Assembly (NCBI GenBank): GCA_903899965.1
Contig: CAIULB010000030.1
Location: 25,489 to 89,488 of the forward strand
Source of the DNA: an uncultured Methylophilaceae bacterium
GTDB taxonomy: Bacteria; Pseudomonadota; Gammaproteobacteria; Burkholderiales; Methylophilaceae
Direction of reading: 5' to 3'
DNA: 64,000 nucleotides
Below are positions 46,917 through 56,670 of this stretch, piece by piece. The notes under the pieces were generated by a model. The model had not been told where the DNA came from. It saw only the letters and a list, made by a program, of their open reading frames with translations, and did not search any database. Both the position numbers and the translations under genes were made by a program. The first letter of the stretch is position 1. Each line of letters opens with the position of its first letter.

Positions 46917-49472
46917 ATGGATCAATTCGCAAAAGAAACCCTCCCTATTAGCCTCGAAGATGAGATGCGTCGTTCCTACCTCGATTACGCTATGAGCGTG
47001 ATTGTTGGGCGTGCACTTCCTGATGTGCGTGACGGTCTAAAACCAGTGCATAGACGTGTGTTGTATGCGATGCACGAGTTAAGCAACGACTGGAATCGTC
47101 CATACAAAAAATCTGCCCGTATCGTCGGCGATGTGATCGGTAAGTACCATCCACATGGAGATACTGCTGTTTACGACACGATTGTTCGTATGGCGCAGGA
47201 TTTCTCATTACGTTACATGTTGGTCGATGGTCAAGGTAACTTCGGTTCTGTGGATGGCGATAATGCGGCGGCGATGCGTTATACGGAAATCCGTATGGCA
47301 AGAATTGCGCACGAGCTTTTAGCGGACTTGGATAAAGAAACCGTTGATTTTGGACCAAACTATGATGGCTCAGAGCATGAGCCACTCATTATGCCAGCGC
47401 GTATTCCTAACTTGCTGATTAACGGCAGTTCAGGTATTGCGGTGGGTATGGCAACTAACATTCCACCGCACAACTTAAATGAAGTGGTGGATGCTTGTTT
47501 GGCATTGCTAAAAGATCCTGAGCTTTCAATTGATGACTTGATTGAAATTGTTCCAGCACCAGACTTTCCAACCGCAGGCATTATCTACGGCACCATAGGC
47601 GTTAAAGAAGGCTATCGCACAGGCCGTGGGCGCGTGGTGATGCGTGGCCGTACTCATGTCGAGGATTTGGAGCGTGGTGGTCGTCAGGCCTTGATTGTTG
47701 ATGAGCTTCCATACCAAGTAAATAAAAAGACTTTCGTTGAGAAAATCGCTGAATTAGTTAACGAGAAGAAGATTGAAGGTATTTCAGACTTGCGCGATGA
47801 GTCTGATAAGTCTGGTATGCGTGTGGTGATTGAGCTCAAGCGTGGCGAAGTGCCAGAGGTAATCCTCAATAACCTATACAAACAAACACAACTACAAGAC
47901 ACCTTTGGTATGAATATGGTGGCCTTGTTGGACGGTCAACCGCGCTTGCTCAACCTCAAGCAAATGCTTGAAGCATTCTTGCGTCACCGTCGTGAAGTCA
48001 TTAACCGTCGTACGGTATTCGAGCTTCGCAAAGCGCGTGAACGTGGTCATGTCCTAGAAGGCTTGGCAGTTGCGTTGGCAAATGTTGATGAGATGATTGC
48101 GATCATCAAGGCAGCACCAACCCCGCCAGAAGCGAAAAAAGATTTGATGGCGAAATCATGGAAATCGCCAGTGGTTGAAGAAATGCTTAAACGCGCTTCA
48201 ATGGAAGCTTCGCGTCCAGATGGCTTATCAATTGACTTTGGTTTGTCAGCTAATGGTTACAAACTTTCTGATGTACAAGCACAAGAAATTCTACAAATGC
48301 GCTTGCAACGCTTGACCGGTCTTGAGCAAGATAAGATTGTGAATGAGTACAAAGAGGTGATGGACGTTATCACCGACTTGCTCGATATCTTGGCAACCCC
48401 AAGCCGTGTAACGCAAATGATTGTGGAAGAACTTGCAGCAATTCGCCAACAGTTCGGTGATAAACGTCGTAGTGAAATTGTGCACAACGCGCAAGATTTA
48501 TCTCTAGAAGACTTAATCACACCGCAAGACGTGGTGGTGACTTTATCTCACACTGGCTATATTAAATCACAACCACTTGAAGAGTATCGCTCACAACGTC
48601 GTGGTGGCCGTGGCAAACAAGCTGCTGCAACGAAAGAAGATGACTTTATCGACAAGATGTTTGTGGCGAATACGCATGATTACATCTTGTGCTTCTCAAG
48701 TCTTGGTCAAGTCTATTGGCTCAAAGTTTATGAAGTGCCTCAAGGCAGCAGAACGAGCCGTGGTAAACCGATTGTTAACTTATTCCCATTGAGCGAGGGC
48801 GAGAAAATCAACGCCATCTTGCCAGTGAAAGAGTTTGACGAAAATCACTTCGTTTTCATGGCAACTGCAATGGGTACTGTGAAGAAAACTGCTTTGGTTG
48901 AATTCTCTAACCCACGTAAATCAGGGATTATCGCAATTAACCTAGATGAAGGTGATTACTTGATTGGTGCTGAAGTCACCAACGGTACGCAAGATATTGT
49001 CTTGGTTTCAAACGGCGGTAAAGCGGTTTGGTTTGATGAAGAAGATGTGCGTGCCATGGGCCGTAATACCCGAGGTGTGCGCGGCATGAAGATTACTAAA
49101 GACCAACAAGTATTGTCTCTATTGGTGGCTGAAAACGACCAACAAACCGTATTGGTGGCAACAGAAAACGGCTTCGGTAAACGTACTGTCTTGGCTGATT
49201 TCCGTCACTCAGGTCGTGGCACACAAGGTGTTAAGGCAATTGCAATCAGCGAACGTAATGGCATGGTGGTGGCAGCGCGCTTGGTGAATGATGAAGATGA
49301 AATCATGTTGATTACCACAGGTGGTGTATTGATTCGCACGCGAGTGAAAGAGATTCGTGAGCTTGGTCGTGCAACACAAGGGGTTACATTGATTAATCTT
49401 GGCGATGGTGAGAAATTGTCAGGCCTAGAAAAAGTAGTTGAGACTGACGACGAAGAAGAGGCGGAAGCTTAA
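46917..49472 (+). CDS. gyrA: DNA gyrase subunit A
   Basis: Type II topoisomerase subunit that cuts and rejoins DNA. Length 851 aa (E. coli 875). The catalytic Tyr122 sits in [11 protein letters not shown]. The quinolone region reads [15 protein letters not shown], with Thr83 and Asp87. The C-terminal beta-pinwheel begins after about 530; the GyrA box is seen as QRRGGRGK. An acidic tail (DDEEEAEA) ends the protein. It heads the gyrA-serC-pheA-hisC cluster. Confidence 0.97.
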   Translation: MDQFAKETLPISLEDEMRRSYLDYAMSVIVGRALPDVRDGLKPVHRRVLYAMHELSNDWNRPYKKSARIVGDVIGKYHPHGDTAVYDTIVRMAQDFSLRYMLVDGQGNFGSVDGDNAAAMRYTEIRMARIAHELLADLDKETVDFGPNYDGSEHEPLIMPARIPNLLINGSSGIAVGMATNIPPHNLNEVVDACLALLKDPELSIDDLIEIVPAPDFPTAGIIYGTIGVKEGYRTGRGRVVMRGRTHVEDLERGGRQALIVDELPYQVNKKTFVEKIAELVNEKKIEGISDLRDESDKSGMRVVIELKRGEVPEVILNNLYKQTQLQDTFGMNMVALLDGQPRLLNLKQMLEAFLRHRREVINRRTVFELRKARERGHVLEGLAVALANVDEMIAIIKAAPTPPEAKKDLMAKSWKSPVVEEMLKRASMEASRPDGLSIDFGLSANGYKLSDVQAQEILQMRLQRLTGLEQDKIVNEYKEVMDVITDLLDILATPSRVTQMIVEELAAIRQQFGDKRRSEIVHNAQDLSLEDLITPQDVVVTLSHTGYIKSQPLEEYRSQRRGGRGKQAAATKEDDFIDKMFVANTHDYILCFSSLGQVYWLKVYEVPQGSRTSRGKPIVNLFPLSEGEKINAILPVKEFDENHFVFMATAMGTVKKTALVEFSNPRKSGIIAINLDEGDYLIGAEVTNGTQDIVLVSNGGKAVWFDEEDVRAMGRNTRGVRGMKITKDQQVLSLLVAENDQQTVLVATENGFGKRTVLADFRHSGRGTQGVKAIAISERNGMVVAARLVNDEDEIMLITTGGVLIRTRVKEIRELGRATQGVTLINLGDGEKLSGLEKVVETDDEEEAEA

Positions 49473-49497
49473 GTATTGGGCGAGTTGAAAGTAATTC

Positions 49498-50580
49498 ATG
49501 ACGCAAATTTTTAATTTTTCAGCAGGTCCAGCCGTATTGCCAAAAGAAGTTCTTGCGCAAGCGAGAGACGAAATGATGGATTGGCATGGCTCAGGCATGT
49601 CGGTGATGGAAATGAGTCATCGCGGCAAAGAGTTTATGAAAATTGCCGCAGAAGCTGAAGCTGATTTGCGAGAGTTAATGAATATACCTAGCAATTACAA
49701 AGTATTGTTTTTGCAGGGCGGGGCGCATAGTCAGTTTTCTATGGTGCCGATGAATTTACTGCGTGGCAAAAAAACGGCTGATTATTTGGATAGTGGTATT
49801 TGGTCTAAAAAAGCCATTGATGAAGCCGCGCGTTACTGCCAAGTTAGTATTGCGGCTTCTAGCAAAGATAAAAACTACACTTACGCACCAAGCCAAGAAG
49901 CATTGAATCTTAACAAAGGCGCGGCATACTTCCACTTTACCTCGAATGAAACTATTGGCGGTGTTGAGATGTTTTCAGTGCCAAAAACAGGGGATGTGCC
50001 TGTGGTGTGTGATATGTCTTCTCATATTCTTTCGCGTCCCATGGATGTGAGCCAATATGGTGTGATTTATGCAGGCGCGCAGAAGAATATTGGTCCAGCG
50101 GGCTTAACCATTGTTATTGTTCGTGATGATTTAATTGGCGAGACGATTGCTGGCACGCCAACCATGTTTGATTACAAAATCCACGCGGATAATGATTCCA
50201 TGTATAACACGCCAGCAACTTATGGTATTTACATGGCAGGCTTGGTGTTCAAGTGGCTAAAAGCCAAAGGAGGCTTGGCTGCGATTGAAAAAATCAACAT
50301 CGAAAAATCATCCCTTTTGTACGATTATTTAGATGCTTCAGATTTTTATCATTCGCCAATTGCGGTTGAAAATCGCTCACGTATGAATATTCCTTTCACA
50401 TTGAAAGACGCAGTTTTAGACGAAACATTTTTAAAGCAAGCCCAGCAAAATGGCTTGTTGCAGTTAAAAGGTCATAAATTGGTTGGTGGGATGCGCGCTT
50501 CAATTTATAACGCGATGCCAATTGAAGGTGTAAAAGCCTTAATTGAATTTATGCAGTCTTTTGCAAAAGCTAACGCTTAA
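49498..50580 (+). CDS. serC: Phosphoserine aminotransferase
   Basis: PLP enzyme that makes 3-phosphoserine for serine synthesis and also acts in the PLP pathway. Length 360 aa. The start IFNFSAGPAVLPKEVL, the motif MEMSHRGKEF, and the PLP lysine Lys196 in YAGAQKNIGPAGL identify SerC. It lies 25 bases after gyrA and 23 before pheA, part of the supraoperon known from beta- and gammaproteobacteria. Confidence 0.97.
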   Translation: MTQIFNFSAGPAVLPKEVLAQARDEMMDWHGSGMSVMEMSHRGKEFMKIAAEAEADLRELMNIPSNYKVLFLQGGAHSQFSMVPMNLLRGKKTADYLDSGIWSKKAIDEAARYCQVSIAASSKDKNYTYAPSQEALNLNKGAAYFHFTSNETIGGVEMFSVPKTGDVPVVCDMSSHILSRPMDVSQYGVIYAGAQKNIGPAGLTIVIVRDDLIGETIAGTPTMFDYKIHADNDSMYNTPATYGIYMAGLVFKWLKAKGGLAAIEKINIEKSSLLYDYLDASDFYHSPIAVENRSRMNIPFTLKDAVLDETFLKQAQQNGLLQLKGHKLVGGMRASIYNAMPIEGVKALIEFMQSFAKANA

Positions 50581-50603
50581 TCCTGCCCATTCAGGAAAAC
50601 AAT

Positions 50604-51671
50604 ATGTCAGACATCTTAAAACAACACAGAGACCAAATTGATGCCATCGATGAGCAATTGCTCAAGCTGGTGAATGAGCGTGCAGCACATGCGCGTGAGA
50701 TTGGCGAGCTTAAAGGCGGTGGCCCGATTTATCGTCCAGAGCGTGAAGCGCAAGTGTTGCGTCGTTTGGTGGACTTGAATGTTGGTCCATTGCCAGCAGA
50801 GGCTGTGACAGCGATTTTTCGTAGTGTGATGTCTAACTGCCGCGCACTTGAGAAAGCACTTACAGTCGCGTTTCTAGGCCCTCTTGGTACATTTAGTGAG
50901 GAGGCGGCAAATAAGCAATTTGGTGGTCTTTCATCACCGATGCAATGTCTTTCAATTGATGAAGTATTCCGCATGGTGGAATCTGGTCAAGCTGATTACG
51001 GTGTTGTGCCTGTTGAAAACTCAACTGAAGGTGCCATTGGCCGGACTTTGGATTTGCTCACAGCAACACGTCTGAATATCTGCGGTGAGATTGAGTTGCC
51101 TGTGCATCACAATTTTCTGAGTAAAGCCTCTGATAAAGCCAGTGTGACAAAAGTTTATTCTCACGCACAATCATTAGCACAGTGCCACGAGTGGCTTAAC
51201 AGTCATTTACCCAATGCTGAACGTCAGGCCGTGGTGAGTAACGCGGAAGCCGCACGACTAGCAAGCACAGAGAAGGGCGCTGCTGCCATTGCGAGTTTGC
51301 GTGCAGCTGAGTTGTTTGAGCTGAGTTCATTAGCGAATAATATTGAAGATGATCCACGTAACACCACACGTTTCTTGGTGCTGGCTGATCATGACGTCGC
51401 AGCATCAGGCAAAGATAAAACCTCTTTGGTGATTGCGACTAAGAATGTCCCAGGCGCGATGGTGTCTATTTTGGAACCTTTATCTAAGAACCAAGTCAGT
51501 ATGACCAAATTGGAATCGCGTCCAGCGAAAATGGGCTTGTGGGAGTACATATTCTTTGTGGATATTGAAGGTCATCATCAAGATGCCAACATCAAACAAG
51601 CTTTGGCTGAAATTGAGCAACGAGCTTCGTTTGTGAAAGTGCTTGGCTCTTATCCAGTCGCTGTCGTTTAA
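50604..51671 (+). CDS. pheA: Bifunctional chorismate mutase/prephenate dehydratase (P-protein)
   Basis: Makes phenylpyruvate from chorismate. Length 355 aa. Residues 1-90 form the AroQ chorismate mutase (DQIDAIDEQLLKLVNERAAH). The dehydratase part runs from about 92 to 270 (FLGPLGTFSEEAA, PVENSTEGAIGRTLDLL, DDPRNTTRFLVL). An ACT domain (275-355) with ESRPAKMGLWEYIFFVD should sense phenylalanine. It is 23 bases after serC. The hisC start is 37 bases beyond its stop. Confidence 0.96.
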   Translation: MSDILKQHRDQIDAIDEQLLKLVNERAAHAREIGELKGGGPIYRPEREAQVLRRLVDLNVGPLPAEAVTAIFRSVMSNCRALEKALTVAFLGPLGTFSEEAANKQFGGLSSPMQCLSIDEVFRMVESGQADYGVVPVENSTEGAIGRTLDLLTATRLNICGEIELPVHHNFLSKASDKASVTKVYSHAQSLAQCHEWLNSHLPNAERQAVVSNAEAARLASTEKGAAAIASLRAAELFELSSLANNIEDDPRNTTRFLVLADHDVAASGKDKTSLVIATKNVPGAMVSILEPLSKNQVSMTKLESRPAKMGLWEYIFFVDIEGHHQDANIKQALAEIEQRASFVKVLGSYPVAVV

Positions 51672-51708
51672 TTCAGCCTTTGCGGCTTTAAATTTCGAGG
51701 TTATTTCT

Positions 51709-52812
51709 GTGTCAGACATTGCTAATTTAGCCCCCGCTTACATTCGTTCTATTGCACCTTATCAGCCAGGTAAGCCTATTAGTGACTTGGCACGCGATAA
51801 GGATTTAGATCCAAGCCAAATCGTTAAGCTTGCTTCCAATGAGAATCCATTAGGCGTTAGCCCAAACGCACACATGGCGATGATGGATGCTTTGGATGAC
51901 ATTGCGCGCTATCCAGATGGTAATAGCGTGGTGTTGAGAGATGCTGTTTGTGAGAAATTCAAAGTTACACCCAGTCAATTAGTATTTGGTAATGGCTCTA
52001 ATGACATTTTAGAACTAGCTGCGCGTGCGTTCTTAGCGCCAGGGGATGAGGCAGTTTACTCTCAACACGCTTTTGCGGTTTATAGCCTTGTGACCCAGGC
52101 GGTTGGCGCTAAAGGCGTTGTTGTGCCAGCAAAACAATTTGGACATGATTTGGATGGAATGTTGAAGGCGATTACGCCAAAAACGCGAATGGTGTTTGTT
52201 GCAAACCCAAACAATCCAACAGGTACTTTAATAGGTAAGCTTGAGCTGAAGAATTTCTTGTCAGCAGCGCCTAAGCATGTCTTGGTCATGCTAGATGAGG
52301 CTTATGATGAATATCTCACGAATGAGCTCAAAGCTGAGTCTGTAGGCTGGTTAGGTGAGTTTGATAATTTAGTGATTTCACGCACCTTCTCAAAAGCTTA
52401 TGGATTGGCAGGTTTGCGAGTTGGCTTTGGTGTAACATCCACGGAAATCGCGGATTTAATGAACCGCGTGCGTCAGCCATTTAACGTCAATAGCATCGCG
52501 CAAGCTGCTGCTGTCGCATCGCTTGCTGATGATGAGTTTGTAGAGCGTACACGGGCCTTGAATCAGGCGGGGATGGTGCAAATCACCCAAGGATTACAAA
52601 AATTGGGTTTAACTTTCATTCCATCATTCGGTAATTTTGTAAGCTTTAAGGTGGATGATGCGCGAGGTGTTTATGAGCGATTACTCAATCAAGGCGTGAT
52701 TGTGAGACCAATTGCCAATTATGAACTGCCCGATTATTTACGTGTCAGCATTGGTTTGTTCTCAGAAAATGCACGCTTTTTAGAAGTGCTAGCAACAGCA
52801 ATAGTTGCTTAA
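51709..52812 (+). CDS. hisC: Histidinol-phosphate/aromatic aminotransferase
   Basis: PLP aminotransferase for histidinol phosphate, and in this cluster often for aromatic keto acids as well. I choose the GTG at 51709 (VSDIANLAPAYIRSI), preceded by GAGG at 8 bases, giving 367 aa; a longer form from the ATG at 51643 would overlap pheA. KLASNENPLGVSP, NPNNPTGT, LDEAYDEY and SRTFSKAYGLAGLRVGFG with the PLP lysine are intact. In related genomes tyrA, aroA, cmk and rpsA follow; here they do not, and a relic region and pqq genes come next. Confidence 0.94.
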   Translation: MSDIANLAPAYIRSIAPYQPGKPISDLARDKDLDPSQIVKLASNENPLGVSPNAHMAMMDALDDIARYPDGNSVVLRDAVCEKFKVTPSQLVFGNGSNDILELAARAFLAPGDEAVYSQHAFAVYSLVTQAVGAKGVVVPAKQFGHDLDGMLKAITPKTRMVFVANPNNPTGTLIGKLELKNFLSAAPKHVLVMLDEAYDEYLTNELKAESVGWLGEFDNLVISRTFSKAYGLAGLRVGFGVTSTEIADLMNRVRQPFNVNSIAQAAAVASLADDEFVERTRALNQAGMVQITQGLQKLGLTFIPSFGNFVSFKVDDARGVYERLLNQGVIVRPIANYELPDYLRVSIGLFSENARFLEVLATAIVA

Positions 52813-52827
52813 TTCAAAACGCTAGGG

Positions 52828-52932
52828 TTAACTTAGCGCTGTTTCAAACGTGTCAATATTGGAAGGCTTGCCGTATAGGTAGCCTTGAAATATTTTGCAG
52901 TCAGCCTTTTCAAAAGTCTTCTTTGTGCTTGG
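52828..52932 (-). pseudogene. Relic of an EAL-domain phosphodiesterase C-terminus
   Basis: On the minus strand this short open stretch of about 34 codons reads KKTFEKADCKIFQGYLYGKP, then SNIDTFETALS and a stop. The QGYLYGKP motif near a conserved Cys is the usual end of EAL-domain cyclic-di-GMP phosphodiesterases. Upstream the frame is closed by a stop at 52933-52935, and the preceding sequence is open only in another frame, so the rest of the gene is lost or frameshifted. The remaining 220 bases up to pqqA hold no gene that I can recognise, only the leader of pqqA. Confidence 0.6.
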
Positions 52933-53156
52933 TTAGCAACGCCTTTAAAATAAAACAAAGTCTATGTTTTCTAAGCTCTGATTTATTCATCATTTGAAAT
53001 TTTTCAGTAAGTTATCTTGGGGTGTCATGAAAATCATTAGTGAAGTTTCCATCTTTTTGCACTGTTGAAGCACGTGCACAAAGCGCATGATTCGTTTCAC
53101 GTTGAAAGTGCTCAAATGCACCAACGGTTTTTCATCTAATAACTAGGAGATACATC

Positions 53157-53228
53157 ATGTGGACTAAACCAGCTGCTACTGAAATGCGTTTCGGTTTTGA
53201 AGTTACAATGTACGTTTGCAATCGCTAA
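53157..53228 (+). CDS. pqqA: PQQ precursor peptide PqqA
   Basis: A 23-residue peptide, [20 protein letters not shown] followed by CNR. It carries the conserved E-x-x-x-Y motif (Glu15 and Tyr19), the two residues that are joined by PqqE and become the PQQ skeleton. Length and sequence fit the short MWTKP class found in Pseudomonas and methylotrophs. A strong AGGAGA ribosome binding site lies 8 bases upstream. It is followed by a hairpin region and pqqB. No promoter motif could be named with confidence. Confidence 0.95.
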   Translation: MWTKPAATEMRFGFEVTMYVCNR

Positions 53229-53293
53229 GATTGTTACAATGTACTTGTAGTTAAAAACTACGGTTGCTGGGCTACTGCGAAGTAGCCCAGTTT
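53202..53293 (+). promoter_or_regulatory. Structured pqqA-pqqB intercistronic region with a direct repeat
   Basis: GTTACAATGTAC occurs twice, at 53202-53213 inside pqqA and at 53233-53244 after its stop. Then comes a small hairpin GTAGTT-AAA-AACTAC (53247-53261) and a perfect 10-bp stem CTGGGCTACT/AGTAGCCCAG (53267-53290) with a GCGA loop of the stable GNRA type. Only three T residues follow, so it would act as a partial terminator or RNA stabiliser that leaves pqqA transcript in excess over pqqBCDE. Confidence 0.75.
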
Positions 53294-53336
53294 CATATCA
53301 AGTGACGTATTTACAATAATAATTAAAGAGAAATTT

Positions 53337-54254
53337 ATGCACATTCATGTTTTAGGCGCTGGCGCCGGTGGTGGTTTTCCACAGTGGAATTGTAATTGCT
53401 TCAATTGCGATGGACTGCGTAAAGGTACTATCAAAGCAACAAAACGCACACAGTCATCTATTTGTGTGAGTGGTGATGGCGTGAATTGGGTATTGTTTAA
53501 TGCATCCCCTGATGTGCTGCAACAAATTCAAGAATTTGGACCGCTCCAGCCAGGTCGTGCCGTTCGCGATAGCGGTATCGTCGGTATCGTATTAATAGAC
53601 GCGCAAATTGACCACACCACAGGTCTTTTGATGTTGCGTGAAGGCCAAGTAAAACGTGAAATTTATTGCACCGACATGGTCTATCAAGATTTAACGTCAG
53701 GCAATCCACTACTCAATATTCTCGGCCATTACTGTGGCGTTAATCATCATCAAGTGCCTACTGATGGCAATACCTCATTTGAAGTGGTTGGTGCAGCCAA
53801 CCTTAGATTTACGGCGGTTGCGCTCAAGAGTGCGGCGCCGCCATATTCCCCGCATCGTAACGACCCGCATCCGGGCGATACTATTGGTGTGCTGATTGAA
53901 GAAATCAGCACAGGTAAAAAGTGCTGGTATTCACCAGGCTTGGCCGAGATTGAGCCGCATTTACCAGCATTAATGAATCAAGCAGATTGCATTATGGTGG
54001 ACGGTACTTTCTGGACGAACACTGAAATGATTGACATGGGCTTGATGACAAAAACAGCCCGCAGTATCGGACACAACCCGCAATCTGGTGAGGGTGGAAT
54101 GATAGAAAAACTAGATGAATTTGATGCCTCAAGAAAAGTGCTGATTCACATCAACAACACTAACCCGATTTTAAGAGAAGATTCCGCAGAGCGCGCTGAG
54201 CTGACCAAGCACGGTATTGATGTCGCTTACGACGGCATGGACATTATTCTTTAG
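53337..54254 (+). CDS. pqqB: PQQ biosynthesis protein PqqB
   Basis: Metallo-beta-lactamase-fold protein of 305 residues (family about 300). MHIHVLGAGAGGGFPQWNC and NCFNCDGLR at the start, the zinc-site-like IDAQIDHTTGLLMLREG, and GHNPQSGEGGMIEKLD and IHINNTNPIL near the end are typical. In recent work on the family PqqB acts as a hydroxylase of the cross-linked tyrosine; that is from family knowledge. It lies 9 bases before pqqC. Confidence 0.95.
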   Translation: MHIHVLGAGAGGGFPQWNCNCFNCDGLRKGTIKATKRTQSSICVSGDGVNWVLFNASPDVLQQIQEFGPLQPGRAVRDSGIVGIVLIDAQIDHTTGLLMLREGQVKREIYCTDMVYQDLTSGNPLLNILGHYCGVNHHQVPTDGNTSFEVVGAANLRFTAVALKSAAPPYSPHRNDPHPGDTIGVLIEEISTGKKCWYSPGLAEIEPHLPALMNQADCIMVDGTFWTNTEMIDMGLMTKTARSIGHNPQSGEGGMIEKLDEFDASRKVLIHINNTNPILREDSAERAELTKHGIDVAYDGMDIIL

Positions 54255-54263
54255 GAGAGCAAG

Positions 54264-55016
54264 ATGAACGCAGTAGCTAATAATAACTTACCTTGGACAC
54301 GTCAAGAGTTCGAAGAAAAACTTCGTACCAAAGGTCAGGGCTATCATATCTACCATCCTATTCACGTGGCGATGTATGAAGGCAAGTTGAGCAAAGAACA
54401 ACTTCAATGCTGGGTTGCTAATCGTTTTTACTATCAAATTGGTATTCCACAAAAAGACGCTGCAATTTTATCGAATTGTCCAGATAAAGAAGTTCGTAAA
54501 GAGTGGATTGTCCGTATTACCGATCACGATGGCGTAGGTGATGCAGTTGGCGGTATTGAAGCTTGGATTCAATTAGGTGAAGCAGTTGGTCTTACGCGCG
54601 AACAGGTGACCTCTCTTGAAATGGTAAGCCCGGGCGTTAAGTTCGCTGTAGATGCGTACATCAATTTTGCTCGTCAACGTCCTTGGCAAGAGTCTGTATG
54701 CTCATCGCTGACTGAATTATTTGCACCGCATATTCACCAACAGCGTATCAGCTCATGGCCAACCATGTATCCATGGATTAAAGAAGAGGGTTTGAGTTAC
54801 TTTAAAAAGCGCTTGACTGAAGCTCGCCGTGACGTAGAGCAAGGATTGTCAGTAACGCTTGATTACTTTGGCAAGAGCCGTGAAATGCAAGAGCGCGCAT
54901 TGGAAATTTTGCAATTTAAGCTTAATGTTCTTTGGGTGATTGCCGATGCCATTATGTTAGCTTCCACAGAGGTCACGACGGATGGTATGCCTTACTTACG
55001 CCAACCAGTGTATTAA
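54264..55016 (+). CDS. pqqC: Pyrroloquinoline-quinone synthase PqqC
   Basis: Cofactor-free oxidase that carries out the last ring closure and eight-electron oxidation to PQQ. Length 250 aa. [43 protein letters not shown] and [18 protein letters not shown] match PqqC. PqqC and PqqD are separate here, in contrast to the fused PqqC/D of Methylobacterium. The gene is 9 bases after pqqB and 11 before pqqD. Confidence 0.96.
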   Translation: MNAVANNNLPWTRQEFEEKLRTKGQGYHIYHPIHVAMYEGKLSKEQLQCWVANRFYYQIGIPQKDAAILSNCPDKEVRKEWIVRITDHDGVGDAVGGIEAWIQLGEAVGLTREQVTSLEMVSPGVKFAVDAYINFARQRPWQESVCSSLTELFAPHIHQQRISSWPTMYPWIKEEGLSYFKKRLTEARRDVEQGLSVTLDYFGKSREMQERALEILQFKLNVLWVIADAIMLASTEVTTDGMPYLRQPVY

Positions 55017-55027
55017 TTGAGGCGAAA

Positions 55028-55306
55028 ATGAGCATTCAACTTACGAATATATACGCAATCGCTTTGCACCACCGCTTTCAGTGGGAAGAAGCACAAAATT
55101 GCTACGTTATTTTGTTTCCAGAAGGTATGGTTAAACTCAATGGCGGAGCCGGCGAAGTGCTTAATCTTGTAGATGGCAAACGCACAGTTACGGACATCGT
55201 GACAGAATTAAAAGCTAAATTCCCTGATGCGCCCGATTTGGACCAAGACATTATCGGCATGTTGGAATTAGCAATCGAAAAAGCTTGGTTACGCCAAATC
55301 AATTAA
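55028..55306 (+). CDS. pqqD: PqqA-binding chaperone PqqD
   Basis: Peptide chaperone (RRE fold) that presents PqqA to PqqE. I choose the ATG at 55028 (MSIQLTNIYAIALHHRFQWE), 92 aa, the usual length; an upstream in-frame ATG at 54932 overlaps pqqC by 85 bases and is unlikely. YVILFPEGMVKLNGGAGEVL and LVDGKRTVTDIV are conserved. A GAGGCGAAA stretch serves as ribosome binding site. Confidence 0.94.
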   Translation: MSIQLTNIYAIALHHRFQWEEAQNCYVILFPEGMVKLNGGAGEVLNLVDGKRTVTDIVTELKAKFPDAPDLDQDIIGMLELAIEKAWLRQIN

Positions 55307-55331
55307 GAGTAGCCAATCTAGGAGCAGCAAA

Positions 55332-56558
55332 ATGACACAAGCATCATTAGGTCAATCAGTCGTACAAAAAGAGATTCAAGCTCAAAATAACGGTGTTGCA
55401 GCCAATGTTACTCAGACCCAGCCCCTTTGGTTATTGGCTGAGGTTACCTATCGCTGTCCTCTGCATTGCGCGTTTTGCTACAACCCAACCGATTACGACA
55501 AGCATACGCAAAATGAGCTAACGACAGAGCAATGGATACAGGCATTGCGCGATGCACGTCGTTTAGGTGCTTTGCAGTTAGGTATTTCTGGCGGTGAACC
55601 TTTGCTGCGGGATGATATTGAAGATATCGTGATTGAAGCCAAAAAACTTGGTTATTACAGCAACTTGATTACTTCAGGTGTTGGTCTCACTGAAAAGCGC
55701 ATACAAGCTTTCAAAGATGGCGGCTTAGATCACATTCAATTGTCGATGCATGACATCACAGAAGAAATTAATAACTTCATCACCAATACCAAGACTTTTG
55801 AGTTAAAGAAAAAAGTCGCAGCTATGATTAAAAATCACGGCTACCCAATGGTGCTTAACGTGGTGATTCATCGTTATAACATAGGTCACATGCGCCAAAT
55901 TTTAGAGATGGCAGAAGCGCTTGGTGCGGATTATATCGAGCTTGCAAATACCCAGTACTACGGCTGGTCTTTGGTGAATCGTAGTCAGCTTATGCCAACT
56001 AAAGAGCAAATTGATGAAGCTGAGCGCATCACCAATGAGTTCCGTGAGAAGCAGGGCAGTAAAATGAAGGTTTTCTTCGTGGTGCCTGATTACTTCTCAG
56101 ACCGTCCTAAGAAGTGCATGAATGGCTGGGGTGAGGTGTTTATGATTGTCACCGCTAACGGTGACGTCTTGCCATGTCATTCAGCGCGTGTATTGCCAAA
56201 TATTGAATTCCCTAATGTGAAAGATAAAGGTTTGGATTGGGTGTGGAATGATTCGCCTGCCTTTAATAAATATCGTGGTGATAGCTGGATGAAAGAGCCT
56301 TGCCGAAGCTGCGCTGAGAAAGAAAAAGACTTGGCAGGCTGCCGTTGCCAAGCATTTATGCTGACGGGTGATGCTGAAGGTGCTGACCCTGTATGTAGCT
56401 TGTCGCCCAATCATCATGTGATTACGCGAGCAATTGAAGATTCACGCAACCCAGTGATTGCTTCGCAGCCGATTATTTTCCGTAATGATAAAAACTCAAA
56501 AGCGATTATCGCTGGCGAATTGCATGATAGGGTCAAAGACTTCCACGCATTGCCTTAG
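55332..56558 (+). CDS. pqqE: PqqA peptide cyclase PqqE (radical SAM)
   Basis: Radical SAM enzyme that makes the carbon-carbon bond between Glu and Tyr of PqqA. Length 408 aa; the first 28 or so residues (Gln, Asn and Val rich) are longer than in many homologues. The SAM cluster motif is Cys42-x3-Cys46-x2-Cys49 (YRCPLHCAFCY), followed by GISGGEPLLR. The C-terminal SPASM part has CMNGWGEVF, LPCHSARVLP, PCRSCAEKEKDLAGCRC. Last gene of pqqABCDE; pqqF/pqqG-type proteases are not seen here. Confidence 0.96.
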   Translation: MTQASLGQSVVQKEIQAQNNGVAANVTQTQPLWLLAEVTYRCPLHCAFCYNPTDYDKHTQNELTTEQWIQALRDARRLGALQLGISGGEPLLRDDIEDIVIEAKKLGYYSNLITSGVGLTEKRIQAFKDGGLDHIQLSMHDITEEINNFITNTKTFELKKKVAAMIKNHGYPMVLNVVIHRYNIGHMRQILEMAEALGADYIELANTQYYGWSLVNRSQLMPTKEQIDEAERITNEFREKQGSKMKVFFVVPDYFSDRPKKCMNGWGEVFMIVTANGDVLPCHSARVLPNIEFPNVKDKGLDWVWNDSPAFNKYRGDSWMKEPCRSCAEKEKDLAGCRCQAFMLTGDAEGADPVCSLSPNHHVITRAIEDSRNPVIASQPIIFRNDKNSKAIIAGELHDRVKDFHALP

Positions 56559-56601
56559 CCTTTAGCTTGTAAACTATAGCCTAGAAAATTGTGGTTAAAT
56601 G

Positions 56602-56634
56602 AACGCGCCTTTGAAATCTCATTGGCGCGTTTTT
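56602..56634 (+). terminator. Rho-independent terminator of the pqq operon
   Basis: AACGCGCC (56602-56609) pairs with GGCGCGTT (56624-56631) around a 14-base loop and is followed by TTT. Confidence 0.85.
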
Positions 56635-56670
56635 ATTAAGTGCTTTTGAAAAGAAAAACAACTGAACTCA

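Noticed and set aside
47157..47185. GyrA Thr83 at the position of quinolone resistance changes
   Set aside because: Thr at this place is the normal residue in several proteobacteria such as Pseudomonas, so it is no sign of acquired resistance.
54932..55027. Longer N-terminus for PqqD from an upstream ATG
   Set aside because: It overlaps pqqC by 85 bases and adds residues not found in the family; the ATG at 55028 has a ribosome binding site and gives the usual length.
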